Below are positions 9,009 through 16,460 of a stretch of DNA of 64,000 nucleotides, in pieces. The stretch lies in the NCBI RefSeq assembly GCF_023336905.1, contig NZ_JAMBLS010000012.1, positions 1 to 64,000 of the forward strand, written 5' to 3'. The translations under genes and the position numbers were made by a program. The notes beneath the pieces were generated by a model. That model did no database searches. It was not told where the DNA came from and saw nothing but the letters and a program-made list of their open reading frames with translations. Origin of the DNA: Bacteroides sp. ET71. Its GTDB lineage: Bacteria; Bacteroidota; Bacteroidia; Bacteroidales; Bacteroidaceae. The first letter of the stretch is position 1. The number at the start of each line of letters is the position of its first letter.

Positions 9009-9559
9009 GGCTCGAAATATTTTTTCAGCAGTTCTTCAAATTCTGGTACGGCGGGGTTGTCTTCCGGCACGTGTATCGCTTGCACGAACAAGAGGCTCGC
9101 TTCTTCCAGGCAATGGGCGTCGTCCATGCGGGCAAGAAGCGCGTTCAGTGCAGACGTGTCTCCGCCGAACAGTTCGCGGGCAAAATGGAACGAGTCGTTC
9201 AGACTGAGGGCGTGGCGCAGTCCGCCCGCCGGGCGGATTCGTTCGGCCAGTATGGGTGAGCTGCCGGCAGGGGCCGCTTCGTGCACAGGCTCCTTGGCCG
9301 GGCGGGTATCTTCGTCTTCCTGCGGCAGAGGGGCAGCCTCTGCTTCTTCAGTGGTCGGGGTGGCGGCCGTTTGTGGCCGGTCGGCCGGGGAGGCTGGTTG
9401 GTGCAGGCTTTGTTTCAGTTCGTCCAGCCGTTGCTTCAGCCGTTCGATGCTGCGTTCGGCCACGGCCGTCAGCCGCGGGTCCGTCTCTGCCGGAAAAACT
9501 TGGAGCAGGCACTTCAGTTCGGCCACATCCAGTTCTATGTCGTTCAGAATGTCTTGCAT
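9005..9559 (-). CDS. Conserved hypothetical protein upstream of rsmI
   Basis: A 184-residue cytoplasmic protein with no signal peptide. It has a helical N-terminus (DIELDVAELKCLLQVFP), a low-complexity Pro/Ala/Glu linker at about residues 55-95, and a conserved-looking C-terminus (ALSLNDSFHFARELFGGDTSALNALLARM). I do not recognise a named domain. It is the promoter-proximal gene of the minus-strand run ending in marC. Confidence 0.75.
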   Translation of the reverse strand: MQDILNDIELDVAELKCLLQVFPAETDPRLTAVAERSIERLKQRLDELKQSLHQPASPADRPQTAATPTTEEAEAAPLPQEDEDTRPAKEPVHEAAPAGSSPILAERIRPAGGLRHALSLNDSFHFARELFGGDTSALNALLARMDDAHCLEEASLLFVQAIHVPEDNPAVPEFEELLKKYFEP

Positions 9560-9586
9560 AGTCGTAGTCTTGAACTCTTATGGCCA

Positions 9587-9594
9587 CAAAAATA
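9587..9594 (-). promoter_or_regulatory. Bacteroidetes -7 element of the rsmI/marC operon
   Basis: On the minus strand TATTTTTG matches TAnnTTTG. The predicted transcript start is about 20 nt upstream of the ATG at 9559. No clear -33 TTTG is seen. Confidence 0.55.
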
Positions 9595-9665
9595 GAAATA
9601 AATAATGGAATAACTTTGGAAAGGCGGCAAAAGTCTTTGTTTGATTCTGTTTTTCTTCCTAAATG

Positions 9666-9695
9666 TTTGTATCCGGCGGAAAAATGGTATTTTTG
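9666..9695 (+). promoter_or_regulatory. Promoter of tdk
   Basis: TTTG at 9666-9669 (-33) and TATTTTTG at 9688-9695 (-7) are separated by 18 bp, a good match to the Bacteroidetes sigma-ABfr consensus. The predicted start near 9702 rules out the upstream in-frame codons and favours the ATG at 9724. Confidence 0.75.
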
Positions 9696-9723
9696 CACCG
9701 TAACTCTACACATCTTTATTATT

Positions 9724-10335
9724 ATGGTAGTATTTTCTGAAGACCACATACAGGAAACGCGGCGCCGGGGGCGCATCGAAGTCATCTGCGGCTCTATGTT
9801 CTCCGGCAAGACGGAAGAACTGATACGCCGCCTGAAGCGGGCGCAGTTTGCCCATCAGCGCGTGGAAATCTACAAACCGGCCATCGACACGCGCTATTCG
9901 GAAGAGGCGGTGGTGTCGCACGACAGCCATGCCATCTCTTCTACACCCATTGACTCTTCGGCCAGCATCTTGTTGTTCACCTCCGAGGTCGATGTGGTGG
10001 GCATTGACGAGGCGCAGTTTTTCGACTCCGGGCTGGTGGACGTGTGCAACCAACTGGCCAACAACGGTGTGCGTGTCATCGTAGCCGGGCTTGACATGGA
10101 CTTCCTGGGCCGCCCGTTCGGCCCGATGCCGGCTCTGTGTGCCGTTGCCGACGAGGTGACCAAAGTGCACGCCATCTGTGTGAAGTGTGGCGAACTGGCC
10201 ACCTTCTCCCACCGCACCGTGAGAAACGACAAGCAAGTGATGCTGGGCGAAACGCAAGAATACGAACCCTTGTGCAGAGAGTGCTACCAACGTGCCATTT
10301 CGGCCGACCGACAACAACAGCCCGAAGAAGCATAA
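9724..10335 (+). CDS. tdk: Thymidine kinase (type II)
   Basis: Phosphorylates thymidine to dTMP in the salvage pathway. The protein has the P-loop [15 protein letters not shown], the Walker B/lid region [10 protein letters not shown], and the two CxxC zinc pairs typical of type II kinases (CVKCGEL and CRECY). About 203 residues is the usual size. The ATG at 9724 is chosen because the promoter -7 box ends at 9695. The AI-2E permease gene follows after 15 bp. Confidence 0.97.
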   Translation: MVVFSEDHIQETRRRGRIEVICGSMFSGKTEELIRRLKRAQFAHQRVEIYKPAIDTRYSEEAVVSHDSHAISSTPIDSSASILLFTSEVDVVGIDEAQFFDSGLVDVCNQLANNGVRVIVAGLDMDFLGRPFGPMPALCAVADEVTKVHAICVKCGELATFSHRTVRNDKQVMLGETQEYEPLCRECYQRAISADRQQQPEEA

Positions 10336-10350
10336 ACGAAAGACCAGACT

Positions 10351-11481
10351 ATGGAACGCAAAAAGATTACATTCGACAGCTTTATTCGAGGCATCATCGT
10401 GGTGCTCATCATGGTCGCCATCCTGATGCTTTTCAACCGTCTGAGCAGCGTTCTGCTGCCTTTCTTTGTGGCATGGGTGATAGCCTACCTGGTCTATCCG
10501 CTGGTAACCTTTTTCCAGTATCGGCTCCGGCTGAAGAGCCGGGCGGTTTCCATCTTCTGCGCCCTGTTTGCCATCCTGCTGGTGGGTGGACTGGCTTTCT
10601 ATCTGTTGGTGCCTCCCATGATTCAGGAATTTGCCCGCTTGAAAGATTTGTTGGTAGAATATTTCTCTAACGGCAACCGGGGCAGCACTGTCCCTTTGCA
10701 ACTGTCCGAATTTCTGCGTGAACATATCGACATCCAGGAGCTGACGAAAGTCTTGAACAGCAGTGACATATTGGCCGCCCTGAAAGCAGCCCTGCCACGG
10801 GTCTGGGGGCTGCTGTCCGAATCCATCAATATCCTCTTTAGCTTCTTTACCGTGTTTATGGTCCTGCTGTACGTCGTTTTCATCTTGTTGGACTATGAAA
10901 GCATTGCCAATGGGTGGGTACATCTGGTTCCCAGGCGTTACCGTCCTATTGTGGTGGGCATCTGCAACGATGTGAAAGACGGCATGAACCGTTATTTCCG
11001 CGGGCAAGCATTGGTCGCCCTTTGCGTCGGAATTCTGCATGCGGTAGGATTTCTCATCATAGACTTCCCGCTGGCAGTCGGTTTAGGCCTGCTGATAGGT
11101 CTTTTGAATATGGTGCCCTATCTGCAAATCATTGGTTACATTCCCACCGTTATCCTGGCCATGTTGAAAGCAGCCGATACTGGTGGTAACTTCTGGCTCA
11201 TCCTGCTGGGAGCTGTCATTGTGTTTGTGCTGGTGCAAGCCATCCAAGACATGATACTCGTTCCCCGCATTATGGGAAAAATAACCGGGCTGAATCCCGC
11301 CATTATTCTTCTCTCTCTTTCCGTATGGGGTTCCTTGATGGGGATGCTTGGCATGATCATCGCCCTTCCCCTGACCACCCTGATGCTCTCTTATTACCAA
11401 AGGTTCATTATAAATAAAGAAGATATCAGGGCCCGTCATCCTGCTGTTAATCAGGAAATTTCATCAGAAGAGGAAAAATAA
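10351..11481 (+). CDS. AI-2E family (PerM/YdiK-like) membrane transporter
   Basis: A 376-residue inner-membrane protein with about eight hydrophobic segments. It has the family layout: N-terminal helix pair (LLPFFVAWVIAYLVYPLV), a soluble middle region, and the C-terminal conserved block (PYLQIIGYIPTVILAML ... GLNPAIILLSLSVWGSLMGMLGMIIALPLTT). The family includes TqsA, an autoinducer-2 exporter, and other members linked to ion or small-molecule efflux; the substrate here is unknown. It follows tdk closely and may be co-transcribed. Confidence 0.92.
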   Translation: MERKKITFDSFIRGIIVVLIMVAILMLFNRLSSVLLPFFVAWVIAYLVYPLVTFFQYRLRLKSRAVSIFCALFAILLVGGLAFYLLVPPMIQEFARLKDLLVEYFSNGNRGSTVPLQLSEFLREHIDIQELTKVLNSSDILAALKAALPRVWGLLSESINILFSFFTVFMVLLYVVFILLDYESIANGWVHLVPRRYRPIVVGICNDVKDGMNRYFRGQALVALCVGILHAVGFLIIDFPLAVGLGLLIGLLNMVPYLQIIGYIPTVILAMLKAADTGGNFWLILLGAVIVFVLVQAIQDMILVPRIMGKITGLNPAIILLSLSVWGSLMGMLGMIIALPLTTLMLSYYQRFIINKEDIRARHPAVNQEISSEEEK

Positions 11482-11527
11482 ATCAAAAAAAACATGCAAA
11501 AGCTATTGCAGATTTCGCAAAAATGCC

Positions 11528-11535
11528 TACCTTTG
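11528..11535 (+). promoter_or_regulatory. -7 element of the tRNA-Lys promoter
   Basis: TACCTTTG matches TAnnTTTG and ends 25 bp before the mature tRNA 5' end. An ATTG 19 bp upstream is a plausible -33 box. Confidence 0.6.
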
Positions 11536-11560
11536 CACTCGCTTAACAGCAATAAGGTTT

Positions 11561-11636
11561 GATTCGCTAGCTCAGCAGGTAGAGCACAACACTTTTAATG
11601 TTGGGGTCTTGGGTTCGAGCCCCAAGCGGATCACCA
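11561..11636 (+). tRNA. tRNA-Lys (anticodon UUU), CCA encoded
   Basis: The cloverleaf is complete: acceptor GATTCGC/GCGGATC, D-arm GCTC...GAGC, anticodon stem CAACA/TGTTG with loop CTTTTAA (anticodon TTT), and T-arm TTGGG-TTCGAGC-CCCAA. The discriminator A is at 11633 and CCA at 11634-11636. Integrase debris follows directly, so this tRNA may have served as an attachment site. Confidence 0.97.
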
Positions 11637-11669
11637 AAAGAAAAGCCAAAAGGCGACAACAAAAGACAG

Positions 11670-11704
11670 GTCCTACAAAATCAATATTTTGTGGGACTTT
11701 TTTT
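11670..11704 (+). terminator. Terminator after tRNA-Lys
   Basis: A 12-bp stem (gtcctacaaaat / attttgtgggac, one G-T pair) with a 4-nt loop, followed by seven T residues. Confidence 0.9.
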
Positions 11705-11843
11705 ATTGTCCTTTGGCGGCTTTGCTCACCCAAAAGCGGACATTGACGGACAAAAAATAGTACTCAATTCGTACTCCCGACAAGATTTTCAAAAAAGGGG
11801 TACGATTTGTCGGAAGTTGGCGGAACGCTGTCGTGGGAGGCCC

Positions 11844-12050
11844 TTTTTGAAGCGGGGCAAGGTAAAAAAGAACGGTAATATGCCTATCATGGCACGTATT
11901 ACCATTGACGGGAAACTGGCGCAGTTCAACACCAAACTTGAAGTCAATCCCAAGAACTGGCAAGTCAAGACGGGAAAGGTGTCCGGACGTGGAGCGGAGT
12001 TTACCCGCATGAATGAAACGCTGGATGGTGTCAGAGTTATCCGGCATTAA
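11844..12050 (+). pseudogene. Tyrosine-recombinase (integrase) remnant, arm-type DNA-binding domain only
   Basis: About 68 residues (FLKRGKVKKNGNMPIMARIT, then KLAQFNTKLEVNPKNWQVKT ... TRMNETLDGVRV) match the N-terminal arm-binding domain of Bacteroides mobile-element integrases. The frame then ends at a TAA at 12048. The core-binding and catalytic domains (the R-H-R-Y residues) are absent downstream, so it cannot recombine DNA. The start is unclear because the frame runs back through the tRNA terminator. Its position just after tRNA-Lys fits an old tRNA-targeted element. Confidence 0.75.
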
Positions 12051-12059
12051 CTCTTAAAG

Positions 12060-12188
12060 AATCGTTTAGCTGGATATATCCGCATGAACTGCCATGTGGA
12101 GGACAGCAATCTTCGGGAAATAAACGTGGTGTCCGTCGGGGGCTTTTGCCTGCTTGTCCGTGAGAAGTTTCAGACGTGCGCAATTTGA
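12060..12188 (+). pseudogene. Unidentified gene fragment in the decayed island
   Basis: In the same frame as the integrase remnant, after its stop codon, a 42-codon segment reads NRLAGYIRMNCHVEDSNLRE ... GGFCLLVREKFQTC to a TGA at 12186. The residue pattern looks like a genuine protein end rather than noise. I do not recognise the family. Confidence 0.3.
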
Positions 12189-12259
12189 GCTGCACAGCAA
12201 AGCCGATGTGGACGGAACTTTCTATCTTTGCGGGCAGAAGGATTGCTAATTATAGGAAT

Positions 12260-12682
12260 ATGGAAAAGTTAGATTTGTTTGACTGTTCGAACGTTCTCAT
12301 TGCAAGTTATTTTACGGACGATAGGGGCTGTGCGCATGAAAATCGTGAGCATACGCTCATTTACATCTGTTCCGGGCTGTTGGAGATAGAGGAACGTGGA
12401 AAGAAGGTGTTTCTCCGGGCTGGCGACTGCACTTTCATGAGGCGCGACACCAGTTACACGGGGCGTAGTCTGGCTACCTTTAAACGCGATTTTGCGAAGA
12501 TAAGCGACCTTTCTCCCCGGAAATGGCTCATACGGCGCAGGCTGGAGGCGGCGCATCAGCTTATCCAATCCGGCAAAAAGAAGGTGACGGACATCTGCTA
12601 TGCGGTAGGCTTCAAAAACCTATCCCACTTTTCCAAGGTTTACAAAGAGATGTATGGCGCTTCTCCGGTAAATGGCTGTTGA
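12260..12682 (+). pseudogene. AraC-family regulator with the middle deleted
   Basis: The 140-residue product keeps the cupin-like N-terminus (EHTLIYICSGLLEIEERGKK, VFLRAGDCTFMRRD). It then jumps directly to the second half of the AraC DNA-binding domain (GRSLATFKRDFAKISDLSPRKWLIRRRLEAAHQL, ... VTDICYAVGFKNLSHFSKVYKEMYGASP). Normal relatives are about 260-280 residues; roughly 120 residues, including the dimer region and part of the first helix-turn-helix, are missing between MRRD and SYTGRS. The reading frame survives the deletion. It was probably a regulator of the reductase gene downstream. Confidence 0.75.
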
Positions 12683-12781
12683 GCCAAGCAACAAAGCAGA
12701 TTGAGCCAAGCAACAAAGCCGTTGACGGGCGTTCGTCCTATCTTTGCACCGATGAAACCAATCTTATAAAGCAAGAGTATT

Positions 12782-13033
12782 ATGGACGAAGATTTTCAGA
12801 GAAAAGAAGGATGCAGCCGGCGTGGCTTTTTGAAGACGGCTGCGGCGATTGGAACGGCGCTGGCCATCGGTCCGGTTATAGACCAAGCTATCGCATTTGG
12901 AGGAGAATCTGTGTACGCTTGATTTTCCTCTCTCTCACCCGAAGCCTGGAAGAAGTTGGAAGATGAAGTGGCCGCCATTCCCATTGTGGGCGACCGTTAT
13001 AATGCCGAGCAGCAGAGACAAGTGCAGGGATGA
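12782..13033 (+). pseudogene. Tat-exported aldo/keto reductase reduced to its two ends
   Basis: It starts with a twin-arginine signal (CSRRGFLKTAAAIGTALAIG) and meets a TGA after 46 codons (12920). In the same frame right after it, FSSLSPEAWKKLEDEVAAIP-IVGDRYNAEQQRQVQG matches the C-terminal tail of aldo/keto reductases (x-V/I-x-G-x-RY). The whole catalytic barrel of about 250 residues is missing. An AraC gene next to a Tat-signal reductase is a familiar Bacteroidales arrangement, which supports reading both as remnants of one cassette. The C-terminal family call is from motif memory and is moderately sure. Confidence 0.6.
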
Positions 13034-13040
13034 AGGGCGA

Positions 13041-13332
13041 AGCCCCATTCCGTGCAGACTGTCCGAAAAGCACCCCGTTCTCTCGTCAGGGAGAAGCGGG
13101 GCGCTCTTGTTCGCCGGAAGGACGCTTCTTGTTCGGCAGAAGGACGGCTCTTGCGGAGTAGGGCAGGAGGCGCCGGGCATCCGCCTCATTCTGTTTTTGC
13201 TTCATGGGGCATTTCCGAGGGAATCTTTCCGATTGGCCATCCGTGATTGTTTCTCATGGTTCCTTTTAGACAAAAGCGGTTGCCATTTGTTTCATCCTGG
13301 TTTGACTGAAGGCGCATCGCTCGGGCTGAGAG
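13041..13332. other. Gap without recognisable genes
   Basis: GC-rich at first, with an imperfect hairpin (ccccg-ttctc ... gagaagcgggg, 13073-13104). No frame with protein-like composition is seen. It is the right margin of the decayed island. Confidence 0.5.
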
Positions 13333-13980
13333 TCAGGACTTCTGTACAGCCTTCAGGTTGGCCGACAGTCCTTCTAAGTCTCCGCTCGTTAGAAAAGGCA
13401 GAGACTCGCGTATCTTATCCACAGGCCAGTCCCACCACCTCCATGCTTGCAGTCGTTTGATGACTTCGGGGCTGAATCGTTTCCGTATCTCTTTGGCCGG
13501 AACGCCGCCTACTATGGCATACGGGGCTACGTCTTTGGTCACAACGGCCCTCGCGCCTATAATGGCTCCGTCGCCGATGTGTACGCCTGCCATGACCACA
13601 GCCTCATAGCCTATCCACACATCGTTGCCTATCGTGATGTCTCCTTTATGGTCCCAGGCAGAAGCCACGTCTTTCTTATCCAGCTCCCAATCGTCGTAAA
13701 ACAAGGGAAAGGTATAGGTGGACAGAGACCTCAGTGTGTGGTTGGCACAGTTGAAGAGGAACTTCGCTCCGCAGGCAATGGAGCAGAACTTACCGATTAT
13801 CAGCCGTTCGTGGTTTATGGGGTAATGATACAATACGTTGTTTTTCTCGAACAGTCGAGGGTCGGACCGGAAGTCGTTGTAGACAGTGAAGTCGCCGACC
13901 ACGATGGAAGGGTCTTTTACTACGGCGTTCAGATAGACGGTTTGAAGGTCGTTGCTGCGGGGATATGTTTTTGTCATCAT
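13333..13980 (-). CDS. Vat/CatB-type xenobiotic O-acetyltransferase
   Basis: Left-handed beta-helix acetyltransferase of 215 residues. The hexapeptide core is GDITIGNDVWIGYEAVVMAG-VHIGDGAIIGARAVVTKDVAPYAIVGGVPAKEIRKRF. The family's catalytic histidine is probably the one in FLFNCANHTLRS, and the N-terminal YHYPINHERLIIGKFCSIA is also typical. Members acetylate streptogramin A (Vat) or chloramphenicol (CatB) with acetyl-CoA; the actual substrate cannot be read from the sequence. It ends a probable two-gene operon with the MATE pump 16 bp upstream, a pairing that suggests a drug-defence role. Confidence 0.88.
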   Translation of the reverse strand: MMTKTYPRSNDLQTVYLNAVVKDPSIVVGDFTVYNDFRSDPRLFEKNNVLYHYPINHERLIIGKFCSIACGAKFLFNCANHTLRSLSTYTFPLFYDDWELDKKDVASAWDHKGDITIGNDVWIGYEAVVMAGVHIGDGAIIGARAVVTKDVAPYAIVGGVPAKEIRKRFSPEVIKRLQAWRWWDWPVDKIRESLPFLTSGDLEGLSANLKAVQKS

Positions 13981-13996
13981 AGCTTTCAGTTCGTTT

Positions 13997-15286
13997 TCAG
14001 TATCGTTTGTATTTTAGATAAATGACAGACTGCATGCCAAGCAATATCACAAACACGTATTCTACGGCCCAATAAGCAGCCAGCGGGACATCGCGGGAAC
14101 TTAATAGCCACAGGCAGAACAGGTAGGCAATGGTTGTTGTCACTTGGAAAGCGAATACCGTGCGTGTCGCCCCCGTTCCGGTTACAGCGTTCAGATAGAC
14201 ATAGCCGGGCAGTGCAAAGAAGTAATTCAACAGCATGACGGCCAATGGCGGCCAGGCAGCTTGCACGATGGCCGGAGTGTCCGTATAAGCTCCGATAATG
14301 GCCGGGTGGAAAAGCAAGGCGGAAATGATCAAGGGGATGCCCGCCAGATAGCCTAAGCGGATAATCCGGTGGCAAAGAGTGAACACGCTCTTTTTCTCGT
14401 TTGCTCCAAGTAGATTGCTAACCAGAGAACTGGTTACGGCGGCCAGCGCATTGACAATGACAGAGAATAAGGCAGAGATGCTCCGGATGATATTAGACAC
14501 TGCCAGTTCTGTTTCTCCCAAGCGCTCGATTGCTAAGAAAAAGAGAAACCAGATAACCACACTCATGAAAAACTGGAGCATGCTCCACACCGACACCCTG
14601 AAAACTTCTTTCAGAATACTCATGTCAATACTGCAACGCAAGGCGTACTGCCTTCTGTCAACATGCCTGAGTAGGTACATAGTCAATACTGCCAAAGAGC
14701 ACAACTCCGCCAGAGACGAGGCAATGGCAGCCCCCGATATATTCAAGCCGAGGCCGAAAATGAAGAGCCCATTCAGCGGGATATTTACCAATACAGCCGT
14801 AAGAGCCGCAATGTTCAGGGCTTTGGTTCGTGTGATGCCTACCAAAAAAGAACGCAAGGCAAGAAACGGAAAGGAAAAGAGCAATCCCCAGATGCGCCAG
14901 TCCAGATAGCGGATGACTGCGTGATATACTTCATCCGAGCTGATTAGAAATCTCAGCAGATAGGGGGAACACAAGCGGGATAGTAAACAAAGGCTGACGG
15001 CCAGCAGAGACAAAAACAACAGGCCTTGGAAGAAGGTTTTTCCTGTTTCCGCATACCGCTGCTCTCCGTTGCGGCGTGCGATTACTACTTGTAGTCCTAA
15101 GCTGAATCCGAATCCAAGCATGTAGATGGCCAAGAACCAGATTCCGGCAAGGGCTGACGCACCCAGTTCTACGGCGCCTACATGGCCTAAGAACAGGGCA
15201 TCGGTAATGTTGATTAGTTGTTCCACCAGGATACTCATCATTACAGGAAAAGCGATGAGTCCTATTTCCTTATAGGTATAGTTCAT
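13997..15286 (-). CDS. MATE-family multidrug efflux transporter
   Basis: Inner-membrane cation-coupled exporter of 429 residues with twelve hydrophobic segments in two halves (LIAFPVMMSILVEQLINITD at the N-terminus, typical of MATE proteins; second half from EVFRVSVWSMLQFFMSVVIW). The start MNYTYKEIGL at 15286 is chosen because family similarity begins there; an upstream in-frame codon would add 33 atypical residues. The likely promoter lies far upstream, leaving a leader of about 220 nt with a strong hairpin. The acetyltransferase gene follows after 16 bp. Confidence 0.92.
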   Translation of the reverse strand: MNYTYKEIGLIAFPVMMSILVEQLINITDALFLGHVGAVELGASALAGIWFLAIYMLGFGFSLGLQVVIARRNGEQRYAETGKTFFQGLLFLSLLAVSLCLLSRLCSPYLLRFLISSDEVYHAVIRYLDWRIWGLLFSFPFLALRSFLVGITRTKALNIAALTAVLVNIPLNGLFIFGLGLNISGAAIASSLAELCSLAVLTMYLLRHVDRRQYALRCSIDMSILKEVFRVSVWSMLQFFMSVVIWFLFFLAIERLGETELAVSNIIRSISALFSVIVNALAAVTSSLVSNLLGANEKKSVFTLCHRIIRLGYLAGIPLIISALLFHPAIIGAYTDTPAIVQAAWPPLAVMLLNYFFALPGYVYLNAVTGTGATRTVFAFQVTTTIAYLFCLWLLSSRDVPLAAYWAVEYVFVILLGMQSVIYLKYKRY

Positions 15287-15373
15287 TTGTTCAGAGCAAT
15301 ATGATGCGGTGAGCCATGCGGCCTGGCGCTGCATGACGTTTCGCGGATTTATGAATAGGGATAATGGCACGAC

Positions 15374-15417
15374 ATTCAGAGGCAAACTTATGCCAGAAGT
15401 TTGCCTTGTGGCTGAAT
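15374..15417 (-). promoter_or_regulatory. Long hairpin in the MATE gene leader
   Basis: ggcaaactt (15381-15389) pairs with aagtttgcc (15397-15405) across a 7-nt loop. An outer arm attcag/ctgaat (15374-15379, 15412-15417) extends the stem. It lies between the predicted promoter and the MATE start codon. No T-run follows, so it is not a plain terminator. Confidence 0.55.
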
Positions 15418-15510
15418 AGCGTTAAAGAGAGGTGCTATTCATTGCGGGTAGCTATATGCACACTTGCCATTTCATATTGTTGAACAGTTGCATGGAAGAG
15501 TTATCGTGGG

Positions 15511-15518
15511 CAAATATA
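15511..15518 (-). promoter_or_regulatory. Predicted -7 element of the MATE operon
   Basis: Minus-strand TATATTTG matches TAnnTTTG. Transcription would start near 15504, about 218 nt before the MATE ATG. No convincing -33 box is seen. Confidence 0.45.
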
Positions 15519-15641
15519 GGAAAAATGGCAGAACGTTGTGAGTTTTCTCCTCATTTTATGTCGGAGGGCCGATGCCGGGGGGTGGCACTAGCTTGGCCTC
15601 TCCCCGGGTTTGAACGTATCGGGGTGTGTGGGGAAAAGTTT

Positions 15642-16268
15642 TTAAAGTTCGTCCATCTCTTCTCCGCTACGTTCCATGATGCTGGCGGCCAGCTTGTCGG
15701 CTGCCTGTACGATAGATACCAGCGGGTATAGCTTTTGAGCCGTGTCGAAGCTGCGTTGGTCTTCGAAGCTGTTCATGTTGATTCCCCACGCACCCATGTG
15801 CCAGCGGATGGCCAGCATCTCGTCGTCGGTCATTTCGAGTCCGTTGCAAAGAAGCAGGATGACCGATTTTTCGCCGTGCCCCATGGGGAAGTTCCGGTAA
15901 GACACTTTGTAGCCTTCGCTGTCCTCCCACTGTCCCAGCGCGTTTTTCTTCTTTTTGACAGAGCGGATGTAGATGTCGCTTTTGCAAACATCGTGCAGCA
16001 GGCTGGCGATGATGACACTGTCTTTTTGCACTTCTTTCTCCAGGCCGGGTTCCAAACCTTTCATGCCTTCCCATATCATCAGGGCAGCCTTGCAGGTGTT
16101 GACCGAGTGCTGTAACAGTCCGCCTTCCGTATTCAGGTGATGGTTGGCCGATGCGGGAGCGGTGAAGAAGCCCATTTCTTCCAGGCCTTGGATAAGGTCT
16201 TCCACTCCGTCGCGCCCTGTGGAGCGCAGCAGTTCTAAAAATTCTTCTTTGCTCTTTTTAATGTCCAT
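15642..16268 (-). CDS. HD-domain hydrolase
   Basis: A 208-residue cytosolic protein with an HD phosphohydrolase signature: NHHLNTEGGLLQHSVNTCKA followed by VIIASLLHDVCKSD, the metal-binding histidines and the HD pair. Such proteins cleave phosphate esters of nucleotides; the substrate here is unknown. The ATG at 16268 (MDIKKSKEEF) is preferred because the longer frame upstream has no family-like residues and would run towards the sigma-54 control region of the divergent gene. Confidence 0.8.
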   Translation of the reverse strand: MDIKKSKEEFLELLRSTGRDGVEDLIQGLEEMGFFTAPASANHHLNTEGGLLQHSVNTCKAALMIWEGMKGLEPGLEKEVQKDSVIIASLLHDVCKSDIYIRSVKKKKNALGQWEDSEGYKVSYRNFPMGHGEKSVILLLCNGLEMTDDEMLAIRWHMGAWGINMNSFEDQRSFDTAQKLYPLVSIVQAADKLAASIMERSGEEMDEL

Positions 16269-16341
16269 GGTGTGAATGGTTCTGAAAACGGCGGCAAGGT
16301 AGCAAGAAATTTGTGAATAGGCAAGCCGGAGGCGCAAATAA

Positions 16342-16380
16342 TGTCCGTTTGCGGACAGGGGAATTGTCCGATAACGGACA
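16342..16380 (+). promoter_or_regulatory. Two identical palindromes, likely activator-binding sites (UAS)
   Basis: TGTCCG-N4-CGGACA occurs twice, at 16342-16357 and 16365-16380. The centres are 23 bp apart (about two helix turns), so both face the same side. They lie 55-85 bp upstream of a sigma-54 promoter, as expected for a dimeric enhancer-binding protein. The regulator encoded downstream at 18233 is the natural candidate. Confidence 0.8.
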
Positions 16381-16411
16381 CCTCCCCCTCTCAGAAGCCA
16401 TTCTGGGCACT

Positions 16412-16426
16412 TGGCATGGTCTTTGC
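16412..16426 (+). promoter_or_regulatory. Sigma-54 (RpoN) promoter
   Basis: TGGCATGGTCTTTGC matches the -24/-12 consensus TGGCAC-N5-TTGC: the GG at 16413-16414 and the GC at 16425-16426 are exactly 10 bp apart. The predicted start near 16438 leaves a 5' leader of about 23 nt before the ATG at 16461. Confidence 0.88.
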
Positions 16427-16460
16427 CTGACGATGGGAGAACATTGTAAAGATAGAGAAC

